This document shows positions 1 through 7,615 of a stretch of DNA of 64,000 nucleotides, piece by piece; the stretch's first letter is position 1; each line of letters opens with the position of its first letter. Below the pieces are notes generated by a model. The model did not search any database, was not told the DNA's origin, and worked only from the letters and a program-made list of their open reading frames with translations. Source of the DNA: Propionispora sp. 2/2-37 (lineage in GTDB: Bacteria > Bacillota > Negativicutes > Propionisporales > Propionisporaceae); the NCBI RefSeq assembly GCF_001298735.1, contig NZ_CYSP01000006.1, positions 62,001 through 126,000 on the forward strand, in the 5' to 3' direction. Both the position numbers and the translations under genes were made by a program.

Positions 1-762
1 CAGGTCAAAACGGCGCTCGCTGTTATATCCTTGGTAGGTTTTGGACTGATATTGGCGGGTACGCGGTTCATTGCGGAAAACTGCAATGGCTTCCAGGCAG
101 TCTCCGACAATAGTGTCAATAATCTGATTGGTATGAATTTGATTTTTTATGGAAGAACCCAGTTGGTAATGAGGAATAGTGGTTGCAATATCAATTTTAA
201 GTTTATTCAACCGGGCAAGTGCCATAGGAACCGGAGGAATAGCCAGCTCCCGGAGGGGAATTAACTCCAGCAAACGTTTGGATACGGCATGTGGTCCATG
301 GGCCGGTGTGGCCAAATTGATCTTTTTTTCCAACCCTAGTTCTTTATTGAGGTTGAGACGCCATTGAAAAGTCGGATTATAACGTTCTAAATGGCGGGGT
401 GGAGATGGATAACAATTGGTTAGTGCAATGTCCAGATGCCCTAATAATACTCCGTCAATAAGTTCAGATAAATTTTCGTTGAAAGTTCCCACCATATCGC
501 CGTCTACAAAGACAACGACATCACTGCCCAAGGATAACGCTACTTTGGCTCCAATGGAACGTGGAATGTCAATTCCCAGACATTCATGAAAATAGATAAT
601 CTGCAATTTGGGGATTCGCAACTGCAAAACTTCGTGCATGGTTGCGTCAATGGATCCGTTGGCAATCAGAATGATGTGGTCAATCGGTAAGGTGGCCAGG
701 TTTTGCAAAACGGTTGTGATACGGCCTGCTTCATTTCGTGCCGGAACTACCATAGTAATCAT
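1..762 (-). CDS. Family 2 glycosyltransferase, C-terminus cut by window edge
   Basis: The minus-strand reading frame begins with ATG at 762 behind a GAGGTGA ribosome site and stays open to the window edge (254 codons seen). The N-terminus has the GT-A signature: VVPARNEAG near residues 5-13, an IANGSID segment near 34-40 and a DGDMV acidic metal/nucleotide-sugar motif near residue 90. It should transfer a sugar from a nucleotide donor at the cytoplasmic membrane face; acceptor unknown. It is divergent from yabG, so it is not in the same transcription unit. No transmembrane segment is visible in the part present. Confidence 0.8.
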   Translation of the reverse strand, partial: MITMVVPARNEAGRITTVLQNLATLPIDHIILIANGSIDATMHEVLQLRIPKLQIIYFHECLGIDIPRSIGAKVALSLGSDVVVFVDGDMVGTFNENLSELIDGVLLGHLDIALTNCYPSPPRHLERYNPTFQWRLNLNKELGLEKKINLATPAHGPHAVSKRLLELIPLRELAIPPVPMALARLNKLKIDIATTIPHYQLGSSIKNQIHTNQIIDTIVGDCLEAIAVFRNEPRTRQYQSKTYQGYNSERRFDL

Positions 763-961
763 GCGCCATCACCTCGTAAAATGGGAGTGCGGTGCATTGT
801 GACCTAGCTCGAAAGAACTGGTGCCAAATTAGGTATGACACGGATAGGGTCACAACAGAATTTATTCAGTATAGTATATTGAAGGCTAGCGATAAATGCC
901 ACCGCTGTGGGAGAAATAGCTGAACGATTGGAATCCCCGCCGTTATCCGTCATACGGTGTG

Positions 962-990
962 ACCAATAAAATCTGTTCTACATAGTATGT
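962..990 (+). promoter_or_regulatory. Possible sigma-K-type promoter of yabG
   Basis: AC at 962-963 is followed after 17 bases by CATAGTATG at 981-989, close to the Bacillus sigma-K pattern AC-N16/17-CATANNNTA. The yabG start codon is about 38 bases downstream. The same AC-N17-CATAGTATG arrangement precedes the minus-strand gene at 4357-4668. YabG is a late mother-cell protease in Bacillus, which fits. The motif is short, so this is tentative. Confidence 0.4.
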
Positions 991-1026
991 AGTAGATAGA
1001 TGCTGAGCAGATGGGAGGGGACAGAA

Positions 1027-1908
1027 ATGTCTTCGATTCAGATCGGTGATTTGGTCATTCGCAAGTCTCATGGTGGCGACGTGATATTTAAAGTTGCTGA
1101 TATATATATGGATCCGGCGGGAGGAAAGCCGCTTACGGTACTCAAGGGAATGCATCTCAGACTGCTGGCTGATGCACCGGTGGAGGACCTGGAAAGAATT
1201 GATGCCGAACATTTACGGAATGAAATTGTCAGAATGGAAGGAATGCACAACGAAAGTTTAAAAAGGGTCATGATGCGCAGAAGCCTGGAACGGGAAAATT
1301 TTGAATTGCACCGTTCGGAGTCTTCCAAAAAATATGATTTTTTTGATCTGCCCGGGAGGGTTTTACACATCGATGGTGATGAAGAATATCTTAGAATGTG
1401 TTTGAAAACGTATGGACAGCTTAATATTGAGGCGGTAGGCCGGTGCATTGAGGAAACGAAGCAGCCCGATGCAGTGATCGGATTAATAAATGAATTCCGG
1501 CCGGACATCTTGGTTTTAACCGGCCATGATGCTTTGATCGGCAGTGGCAAGAAGAGTTTTAAAGACATGAATAATTACCGCAACTCCCGCTATTATGTAG
1601 AAGCTGTCAAAAAAGTACGGACATTTGAACCTGACCGGGATGATTTAGTCATTTTTGCCGGTGCTTGCCAGTCGTACTTTGAAGCCATTTTGGGTGCTGG
1701 TGCCAATTTTGCCAGCTCGCCTACAAGAATTTTTATTCATGCTTATGACCCGGTGTTTATTGCCGAGAAAGTTGCTTTTACTCCGATCAACCGCACTGTT
1801 GATGTTGGAGATGCAATTAGTGCTTCCGTTACCGGCATTGAAGGGGTTGGTGGCTTAGAAACCAGAGGAAAATTTAGGCTGGGTCTTCCTAAAACCCCCT
1901 ACAAATAG
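1027..1908 (+). CDS. yabG: Sporulation-specific protease YabG
   Basis: The 293-residue product matches the YabG family from end to end, starting SSIQIGDLVIRKS and containing the conserved VLHIDGDEEYL, ILVLTGHD and CQSYFEAILGAGANFASSP segments. YabG is a mother-cell cysteine-type protease that trims coat proteins (SpoIVA, SafA, YrbA in Bacillus) during spore maturation. I place the start at the ATG at 1027 behind GGGAGGGG (1013-1020); an upstream in-frame ATG at 1000 lacks a good ribosome site. In Bacillus yabG sits just before the veg/ispE/purR block, whereas here about 10 kb separates it from ispE. A hairpin follows the stop. Confidence 0.93.
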   Translation: MSSIQIGDLVIRKSHGGDVIFKVADIYMDPAGGKPLTVLKGMHLRLLADAPVEDLERIDAEHLRNEIVRMEGMHNESLKRVMMRRSLERENFELHRSESSKKYDFFDLPGRVLHIDGDEEYLRMCLKTYGQLNIEAVGRCIEETKQPDAVIGLINEFRPDILVLTGHDALIGSGKKSFKDMNNYRNSRYYVEAVKKVRTFEPDRDDLVIFAGACQSYFEAILGAGANFASSPTRIFIHAYDPVFIAEKVAFTPINRTVDVGDAISASVTGIEGVGGLETRGKFRLGLPKTPYK

Positions 1909-1924
1909 TGAAAAATAAACATAT

Positions 1925-1961
1925 GCAAAACAACCGTTGTGATAAACAATGGTTGTTTTGC
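1925..1961 (+). terminator. Terminator hairpin after yabG
   Basis: A 15-base stem (1925-1939 with 1947-1961, one G-U pair) with a 7-base loop follows the yabG stop. The T-run after it is weak (gtttatg). Confidence 0.65.
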
Positions 1962-2033
1962 GTTTATGCATAGAGACCGGTAATAGGATTTTTTCATCAT
2001 TATGTCAAATTATAAAACAGAGGGAGTGATGAT

Positions 2034-3374
2034 ATGAGGGAAACTGTACTTTATGTTTTGCTGGGGATAAACATAGCCACGTTTTTTCTCCTTGTTATAT
2101 TGGCCAGGCAGGTGAATAAACGGGAGGAAGCACAAAATGCTTTCAATATTCTGGAGAAGTATAGTGCACGGATAGAGATGACTTTTAAAGATGAGATCAG
2201 GCGCAACCGCGAAGAAATGACCGTTTATTCCAGAGCATTGCGCGAGGAGGTGCATAATACCTTAAGTAAAGTGAATGAATCCGTTTTGCGCCGGTTAAGC
2301 GACAATTTGCAGACGCAAATGATGCAGCTGGAAACTTTTTCGGCCCAATTACGGGTTTTGACACAATCAAATGAAGACAGGCTGGAAAATATGCGGAATA
2401 CGGTTGAGAAAAAATTATCAGAACTGCGCCAGGATAATACTCAGAAATTGGAGGAAATGCGTAAAACAGTCGATGAGAAACTGAATGCAACTTTGGAAAG
2501 AAGACTGGGAGAAAGTTTTCGGCTGGTTAGCGAGCGTTTAGAACTGGTGCATAAAGGATTAGGTGAAATGCAAATACTGGCTACGGGAGTAGGGGATCTG
2601 AAACGGGTTTTGACAAATGTTAAAACCCGGGGGATCTGGGGAGAAATCCATTTGGGAAATTTGCTGGAACAAATTCTGACCATGGAGCAATATGAGAAAA
2701 ACGTGGCAACCAAGCCCGGCAGCAATGAGCGGGTTGAGTTTGCCATTAAACTTCCCGGCCGTGATAAAGAAGGAACGACGGTCTGGCTGCCGATTGATGC
2801 CAAATTCCCGCAAGAGGATTATCAGCGTTTACTGGATGCGCAAGACGAGGCTAATCTGCCGCTGGTTGAAGAGGCCGGAAAAGCCCTTGAGAACCGGATA
2901 AAAGGCGAAGCCAAAGAGATTGCGGAAAAGTATATCAGTGTGCCGCATACCACGGAGTTTGCTATTTTGTTTTTGCCGATTGAAGGTCTGTATGCCGAGG
3001 TGTTACGCCGGCCCGGATTATGCGATCAGTTGATGCAGCGCTATAAAGTCATTATCACCGGTCCGACGACTTTAGCGGCACTTTTGAACAGTCTGCAAAT
3101 GGGGTTCCGTACACTAGCTATCGAAAAACGCAGCTCGGAAGTGTGGGCCATGTTAGGAGCGGTGAAAACCGAGTTCGGTAAATTTGGCGACTTATTGGAG
3201 AAAACCCAAAAAAAACTCCAGGAAGCGAGTAATTCTATTGATACAGCGGCTCGTAAGTCACGCACTATCGAAAGAAAACTAAAAACGGTACAGGAACTGC
3301 CGGCCGAGGAAGCTGTCGGATTATTAAATCAGGAATATGAAGAAAAGATTGAAGTAGAAAAACAAAATATATGA
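2034..3374 (+). CDS. rmuC: RmuC family DNA recombination protein
   Basis: The 446-residue protein has the RmuC layout: an N-terminal membrane segment (about residues 5-24, LYVLLGINIATFFLLVILA), a long coiled coil to about residue 190, then the conserved RmuC domain with GVGDLKRVLTNVKTRGIWGE, LPIDAKFPQEDYQRL and FLPIEGLYAEVLRR. RmuC proteins limit inversions and are thought to act as membrane-anchored nucleases on aberrant DNA structures. ATG 2034 follows GAGGGAGTGATG. It is separated from yabG by a terminator and looks monocistronic. Confidence 0.92.
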   Translation: MRETVLYVLLGINIATFFLLVILARQVNKREEAQNAFNILEKYSARIEMTFKDEIRRNREEMTVYSRALREEVHNTLSKVNESVLRRLSDNLQTQMMQLETFSAQLRVLTQSNEDRLENMRNTVEKKLSELRQDNTQKLEEMRKTVDEKLNATLERRLGESFRLVSERLELVHKGLGEMQILATGVGDLKRVLTNVKTRGIWGEIHLGNLLEQILTMEQYEKNVATKPGSNERVEFAIKLPGRDKEGTTVWLPIDAKFPQEDYQRLLDAQDEANLPLVEEAGKALENRIKGEAKEIAEKYISVPHTTEFAILFLPIEGLYAEVLRRPGLCDQLMQRYKVIITGPTTLAALLNSLQMGFRTLAIEKRSSEVWAMLGAVKTEFGKFGDLLEKTQKKLQEASNSIDTAARKSRTIERKLKTVQELPAEEAVGLLNQEYEEKIEVEKQNI

Positions 3375-3460
3375 TTATGTAAACATTGGCACTGGATTAT
3401 TGAAGGATTTTCTCTGTTTTTAACGAATATATCAACTTGGTTATCAAAATTATGTAAACA
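3374..3460. repeat. 12-base direct repeat upstream of the CAP gene
   Basis: ATTATGTAAACA occurs at 3374-3385 and again at 3449-3460, 75 bases apart, within the leader of the CAP-domain gene. A paired regulator site is possible; chance cannot be excluded. Confidence 0.35.
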
Positions 3461-3480
3461 AACAGAAAGGTAGGTTTTCA

Positions 3481-4167
3481 ATGAGACTAAAGAAATTTAG
3501 AAATAATCTCATGTTTGGCTTTTTAGTTGTGTCCATACTTTCAACGTCTTTTGTTGGTGCGTTTGCTTCTGCGGCTCAGGCCGCGGCTGCAGAGCAAGAG
3601 GTGACGGAAACTAGTAATCAAAAAAGCAAGGATCTAATTACCGGTTTGCTGGCAGTCGGATTGCTGGCTATTCTTGCAGGAGGCGGACATGATGATGACA
3701 AAGCGGCTGCCAGCAATAGTTCGACAGGAAATACTTCGACAGGGGATTCCCAAACCACAGGATCCAATTCGTCTACACCAGGAAGCAGCAGTGAAGTACA
3801 ACAGGCCTTTACCCTGTTAAACCAGGACCGTGCCAAGAACGGTTTGCCGGCATTAAAGCTGAATAGCCAATTGTCTGATTTGGCAGATGCTTATGCGGCA
3901 GATATGATCAGCCGCAATTACTTCTCCCACTACAATCCGGAAGGCCAGTCACCGTTCGATCGTATGCAGGAAGCCGGAATTAGTTATACCTATGCCGGAG
4001 AAAACCTGGCGACCAACACCAGCGTTGCGGCCGCAGAAACTGCGTTCATGAATAGTTCGGGACATCGGGCCAATATTTTGAGCACGAACTTTACCGAGGT
4101 TGGTCTTGGTGTTCGCCATGCGGCTAATGGCTCTGTATATGTAGTTCAAGAATTTATAAAACCTTAG
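3481..4167 (+). CDS. Secreted CAP (SCP/PR-1) domain protein
   Basis: The 228-residue product begins with a signal peptide (basic RLKKFRNN, hydrophobic stretch, AQAAAA near residue 35), then a short hydrophobic Gly-rich segment and a Ser/Thr/Asn-rich linker (about 75-100). Residues about 105-228 form a CAP domain resembling YkwD and SafA-associated CAP proteins, with LLNQDRAKNGLP, YFSHYNPEGQSPFDRM, YAGENLA and MNSSGHRANIL. The paired His and Glu residues of the CAP cleft are present. The Bacillus relatives are envelope or spore associated; activity is unknown. A good terminator follows. Confidence 0.88.
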   Translation: MRLKKFRNNLMFGFLVVSILSTSFVGAFASAAQAAAAEQEVTETSNQKSKDLITGLLAVGLLAILAGGGHDDDKAAASNSSTGNTSTGDSQTTGSNSSTPGSSSEVQQAFTLLNQDRAKNGLPALKLNSQLSDLADAYAADMISRNYFSHYNPEGQSPFDRMQEAGISYTYAGENLATNTSVAAAETAFMNSSGHRANILSTNFTEVGLGVRHAANGSVYVVQEFIKP

Positions 4168-4257
4168 CAAAACGAAGGGACGGTTCTTTTGCTTCGGACA
4201 AAATCGATTTCTTTTTTTCAAAGGGGGGTTAATTTGCTTAAACCGATCCTCCCAGAA

Positions 4258-4297
4258 AAAAAGCCTGCCTGATTTTTTCGGGCAGGTTTTCTTTTTC
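4258..4297 (+). terminator. Rho-independent terminator after the CAP gene
   Basis: The stem pairs CCTGCCTGA with TCGGGCAGG (one G-U) and is followed by TTTTCTTTTTC at 4287-4297. Confidence 0.8.
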
Positions 4298-4320
4298 TTG
4301 ATTGCGCTACCGCTACAGGC

Positions 4321-4351
4321 AAAAAAGCTACATTTACTTGGTAAATGCAGC
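4321..4351 (-). terminator. Rho-independent terminator of the Cys/His-rich gene
   Basis: On the minus strand an 11-base stem (GCTGCATTTAC with GTAAATGTAGC, 4351-4327) is followed by six T (4326-4321), just past the stop codon at 4357. Confidence 0.85.
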
Positions 4352-4356
4352 GATTT

Positions 4357-4668
4357 TTACTTGTACATCATGCATTTGGGACAGACACCGTGATGATAGG
4401 CGGAATCAAACTCATGGCCACAGGTCGGACATACTTTGAATACTTTGTACTGACATATCCTGTATAACTTGTAAACACATTTGAACGTTTTAACACATTC
4501 TTTTTCCATTTTAGGCATTTTAGGGATGTCGCAATACATCGGTTCGTAACAGTGATATTTTCCTGGATGTTCTTTATAACAATCGTCCTTCATATAATGG
4601 TGGTGACAATAATCGTCTTTGGTATCATCACAGTCGTATTTGGGATAATAGGTGCCTTTTGAATACAT
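4357..4668 (-). CDS. Cys/His/Asp-rich protein with C-terminal zinc ribbon, probable spore coat component
   Basis: I do not recognise a named family. The 103-residue product starts with a Tyr/Asp/His/Cys-rich half (DDTKDDYCHHHYMKDDC near residues 14-30) and ends with a two-knuckle zinc ribbon, CPTCG near 80 and CPKC near 97. The middle has several more Cys residues among aromatic and Lys residues. AGGAGG lies 9 bases before ATG 4668. It is divergent from the SPOCS gene, and both carry a sigma-K-like promoter. The composition resembles small coat or exosporium proteins and suggests metal binding or disulfide cross-linking; function is inferred. Confidence 0.75.
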   Translation of the reverse strand: MYSKGTYYPKYDCDDTKDDYCHHHYMKDDCYKEHPGKYHCYEPMYCDIPKMPKMEKECVKTFKCVYKLYRICQYKVFKVCPTCGHEFDSAYHHGVCPKCMMYK

Positions 4669-4719
4669 TCCAGCACAACCTCCTAATTATATTTATTCAG
4701 CCGGAAACGGCTTCTGTTA

Positions 4720-4747
4720 CATACTATGTTATTTAACAAGAAAGTGT
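4720..4747 (-). promoter_or_regulatory. Possible sigma-K-type promoter of the Cys/His-rich gene
   Basis: On the minus strand AC (4747-4746) precedes CATAGTATG (4728-4720) by 17 bases. The 11-mer ACATAGTATGT is identical to that in front of yabG (980-990). The predicted transcript would begin near 4713, right at a small AGCCG/CGGCT hairpin (4712-4699). Confidence 0.4.
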
Positions 4748-4813
4748 TATGTCTATTTAACTGCTGATAATTTTAAATTTAACTTCCTGCCGCCAGCATT
4801 CATGTTTTTAGTC

Positions 4814-4841
4814 ACACAAAAAAATTAGCAGGCATATATAT
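4814..4841 (+). promoter_or_regulatory. Possible sigma-K-type promoter of the SPOCS operon
   Basis: AC at 4814-4815 is followed after 17 bases by CATATATAT at 4833. The predicted start near 4848 leaves a short leader with GGGGGG at 4858-4863 before GTG 4871. The -10 is one or two bases from consensus. Confidence 0.35.
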
Positions 4842-4870
4842 AAATAGAACATACAAAGGGGGGAATATAT

Positions 4871-5632
4871 GTGGACGATAAAGATCTCCGCCAAACGGTA
4901 AGTGCATCCGCTGGGATGAATTATTACAATCAATGTACATTAGGTACGCAAGCCGGGCCACAGACTATTATAGTACGTCAGGTTATTGCCGAAAAGGAAG
5001 AGCAGAAAGTACTCGATATTCATGTTGTTGTTCCGGAAAGAAAACCGTCTATTGAGCAAATTGTCGATGTTTTAGTTAAAGATGTAGAAATTGATTGTGT
5101 TGATGTTATCACTGACAAGGTAATTGTACGAGGAGAGTTTGATGTTAAAGGTATCTATGTGGCTGCACTTCCTGATCAGCCGGTGCATGCAGTAGAAATT
5201 AGGCACTTTAAATGGACGCAGGATCTTCACATGCCGGGTGTTCGCAAAGGTATGGATGCTGACGCCAGCGTTATTATTGAGTTTGTGGATTATGACCTGG
5301 ATGAATGGACACGTGCTTACAAGCATAAGAACTATGAATATGATGACTGCGACACGGATCCCCATTTTGACGACTGCGATACCGACGATGACCACTGTGG
5401 GCATCATCACCATCATGATGACTGCGATACCGACGACAGTCATTGCGGGCATCATCATCATGATGACTGCGATACCGATGACAGTCATTGCGGGCATCAT
5501 CACCATCATCATCATGATTGCCGGGAATTCGACGTTTCCGTTGTGCTGAAAATTACAGCTAAGGTTATGGTTGATCGGGAAGTACAAGTTGCTGCTGCTG
5601 CTGGTGAAATGCCTTCAGCACCAAAAGGATAA
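4871..5632 (+). CDS. SPOCS-domain (DUF3794) protein with an inserted His/Asp/Cys repeat
   Basis: The 253-residue product starts at GTG 4871, 7 bases after GGGGGG. Residues about 33-150 form a SPOCS domain (ERKPSIEQIVDVLVKDVEI, DKVIVRGEF, ALPDQPVHAVE), the fold of SipL/SpoVID-type coat assembly proteins. At about 155-217 comes a repeat of DDCDTDD-HCGHHHH units (three full units plus a partial one), after which the last SPOCS strand resumes (FDVSVVLKITAKVMV). Comparison with the next gene shows that the repeat interrupts the domain in a loop rather than being a tail. About 20 His plus many Asp and Cys make a strong candidate metal-binding surface. Probable spore coat or exosporium protein. Confidence 0.82.
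   Translation: MDDKDLRQTVSASAGMNYYNQCTLGTQAGPQTIIVRQVIAEKEEQKVLDIHVVVPERKPSIEQIVDVLVKDVEIDCVDVITDKVIVRGEFDVKGIYVAALPDQPVHAVEIRHFKWTQDLHMPGVRKGMDADASVIIEFVDYDLDEWTRAYKHKNYEYDDCDTDPHFDDCDTDDDHCGHHHHHDDCDTDDSHCGHHHHDDCDTDDSHCGHHHHHHHDCREFDVSVVLKITAKVMVDREVQVAAAAGEMPSAPKG
5369..5515 (+). repeat. In-frame tandem repeat coding for DDCDTDD-HCGHHHH units
   Basis: Three units of 48, 45 and 54 bases (5369-5416, 5417-5461, 5462-5515), each starting GA(C/T)GACTGCGATACCGA and ending in a CAT/CAC run. Length differences come from the number of His codons. A degenerate partial unit precedes it at 5342-5368. Likely prone to slippage between strains. Confidence 0.9.
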
Positions 5633-5676
5633 GAACTTGTGCGCTATCATCTGCAAGATGAAAAGGGGGGAAGAGA

Positions 5677-6678
5677 ATGGCTGATGATCTAAGACAAAGT
5701 TCAGGTTCTACAGGTTCTACATCCACTACGGCTGTATCCGTCAGTGGAACAGGTACGTCAGATAATGCGCAGGTCATCTGCGGGTGCCCGGAACCTGGCC
5801 TGGAAACGATAGAAGTCGAACAGGTTCTTGGCGCCGAGATGGAGCAAAGAGTTGTTGAGCTTGATATGTTTGTACCGTCGCAAAAACCGGATATTGAACA
5901 AGTAATTGACGTTTATGTCAAGGACTTGGAAATTAATACGGTGGATATTATTCCGGATAAAGTGATTGTTCGCGGCGATCTTGAGGTAAAAGTTATGTAT
6001 GTGGCCGATCTGCCCGATCAGCCGGTGCATGCTTTTGAACGTTCTCATGTGCGGTTTACAAGAGATGTCCAAATTCCCGGGGCTTTACCGGAAATGACGG
6101 CTAAAGCCGACGTGCAGGTTGAATACATTGACTATGACTTCTGCTGCCATGAACCACGTAAAGTGCATATTACGATCGTATTGAAATTCTGGGTCCGAGT
6201 TGTAGACACTACACAAATGGATGTATATGCTTTAACTCCAATTGATCAGGTAGGACAGAGTGAAGCTGTTTCAGCTACTACGGCAAGCAGCGACTCAACA
6301 TCGGCAAGTTCTGTTACGGCAACTTCCGGTAGTGCGGCCACTGCGTCTAGCGGTGAAACAACATTGGCATCAGGGGCGGCCAGTGCCTTTACGAGTGAAA
6401 TGGCAACAGCTTCTCAGTTTGAGGGATATGGAGAAGAGAATGTATATGTTTCCGGGGTTACGCCGACGGTGGGTACTCAGCCGACAGTCAGCGGCACAGC
6501 TACTGTGACCGGTTCTGTAGTTAATGTGCGCAGTGGTCCGGGGACGAACTTCCCTATTGTAACCAAAGTAAGGCAAGGCGATGTAGTTACCATTCGAGAG
6601 CAGGCCTTCGGTTGGTACCGGGTGGTACTGTCGGATAATGCCACCATTGGCTGGATTGCCAGCTGGCTACTTGGGTAA
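5677..6678 (+). CDS. SPOCS-domain (DUF3794) protein with C-terminal SH3b domain
   Basis: The 333-residue product is a tandem paralogue of the upstream gene (44-base gap). Residues about 40-170 form the SPOCS domain (SQKPDIEQVIDVYVKDLEI, DKVIVRGDL, DLPDQPVHAFE), with only a short FCCHEPRK turn where the neighbour has its metal-type repeat. A Ser/Thr/Ala-rich linker (about 190-265) leads to a bacterial SH3 domain (about 270-333, VNVRSGPGTNFPIVTKV and GWIASWLLG), a module that usually binds peptidoglycan or other wall polymer. It could therefore anchor a coat complex to the cortex. ATG follows AAAGGGGGG AAGAG. Confidence 0.85.
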   Translation: MADDLRQSSGSTGSTSTTAVSVSGTGTSDNAQVICGCPEPGLETIEVEQVLGAEMEQRVVELDMFVPSQKPDIEQVIDVYVKDLEINTVDIIPDKVIVRGDLEVKVMYVADLPDQPVHAFERSHVRFTRDVQIPGALPEMTAKADVQVEYIDYDFCCHEPRKVHITIVLKFWVRVVDTTQMDVYALTPIDQVGQSEAVSATTASSDSTSASSVTATSGSAATASSGETTLASGAASAFTSEMATASQFEGYGEENVYVSGVTPTVGTQPTVSGTATVTGSVVNVRSGPGTNFPIVTKVRQGDVVTIREQAFGWYRVVLSDNATIGWIASWLLG

Positions 6679-6702
6679 TTGTAGTAAAGTGAAACAAAAA
6701 AT

Positions 6703-6746
6703 AAAACAAACACCACTTCGGTCGGGTACCGAGTGGTGTTTGTTTT
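6703..6746 (+). terminator. Terminator after the SPOCS pair
   Basis: A long stem (AAAACAAACACCACT with AGTGGTGTTTGTTTT) closes on a GC-containing loop and ends in TTTGTTTT. Confidence 0.85.
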
Positions 6747-6814
6747 GGCATGAATCATAAAGTGCATCATATATTACCATATGTAGGTATGTACGCAGAA
6801 GGGAGGAAGGGGAG

Positions 6815-7615
6815 ATGTTGTCAGCCGTCAAATATCTTGGACCGGTTGGCATGGGAGTGACGTCGCCGCAACTTTTTCTGGCTGATGATCATTGTGTATA
6901 TATAGTAAAACTGCAGAACAACCGGTTGGGTCCTAAGATACTGGCTAATGAACTGTTAGCCGCACAGATTGGCAAAAGCCTGGCATTAACATTCCCGCCA
7001 AGCGATATCATTTTTTTGGATGAAAAGATCATAAAAGAAAATCGCCGTTTATGGAGAACACGGGTGCCGGTGGGAATTCATTTTGCCAGCAAATACATAA
7101 AACAGAATCGATATGTCAGCAGGACAAATTTAGCGAAGGCCGGTAACATAAGCGATATGGCGGGTGTGGTTTTATTTGATCATTTGTTTCATAATTTTGA
7201 TCGAACAGGAAATCACAAAAATTTATTGTTATGTCAGGAACAAGAACATTTTCGAATATATGCCATTGATAATTCCCATTTGTTTGGTAAAGGACGATGG
7301 GATTCGCGTTTACTGGTTCGTCTGATGGATAGAATCGTTATTAACAAACAGCGTACTTACGGGACGTTGCTCAAATATTTTCTAAAGCCTGAGCATTTCA
7401 GCAAGTATGTTAAAAGTATGCGTACGCTGGATGACGGGTATTGGAACGATCTGGTCGGTTCCATTCCGGAAGAATGGTTGCCGCTGCCAAGTGAACGTGA
7501 GGTTTTGCTTCGGTTTTTATTAAGGCGGCGGGATATGGTTGATAAGATAGCCGAGCGTATTTTTTCACTAATCCCGGATAAAAACCGGAGTGCCGATATG
7601 AACCAGAGCATATAA
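6815..7615 (+). CDS. HipA-like kinase family protein
   Basis: The 266-residue product looks like the single-domain HipA-like kinase family: VYIVKLQNN with a phosphate-binding Lys near residue 31, FDHLFHNFDRTGNHKNLLL near 122-140 that supplies the catalytic Asp and metal-binding Asn, and YAIDNSHLFG near 149-158 in the DFG-like position. No HipB-like antitoxin is next to it, so it is not an obvious toxin-antitoxin pair. Substrate unknown. Its end overlaps the convergent L,D-transpeptidase gene by 48 bases. ATG 6815 follows GGGAGGAAGGGGAG. Confidence 0.65.
   Translation: MLSAVKYLGPVGMGVTSPQLFLADDHCVYIVKLQNNRLGPKILANELLAAQIGKSLALTFPPSDIIFLDEKIIKENRRLWRTRVPVGIHFASKYIKQNRYVSRTNLAKAGNISDMAGVVLFDHLFHNFDRTGNHKNLLLCQEQEHFRIYAIDNSHLFGKGRWDSRLLVRLMDRIVINKQRTYGTLLKYFLKPEHFSKYVKSMRTLDDGYWNDLVGSIPEEWLPLPSEREVLLRFLLRRRDMVDKIAERIFSLIPDKNRSADMNQSI

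Noticed and set aside
1068-1568. 166-codon minus-strand frame antisense to yabG
   Set aside because: Ser/Arg-rich shadow of a well-supported gene with no ribosome site.
5342-5515. Tandem repeat considered as a CRISPR array
   Set aside because: Units are contiguous, in frame and code for a regular peptide; there are no unique spacers.
5072-5587. Long open frames on both strands (Met/Ile-rich) over the His repeat
   Set aside because: CAT/GAT repeats stay open in all frames. The products are Met/Ile/Thr runs with no ribosome site and no family likeness.
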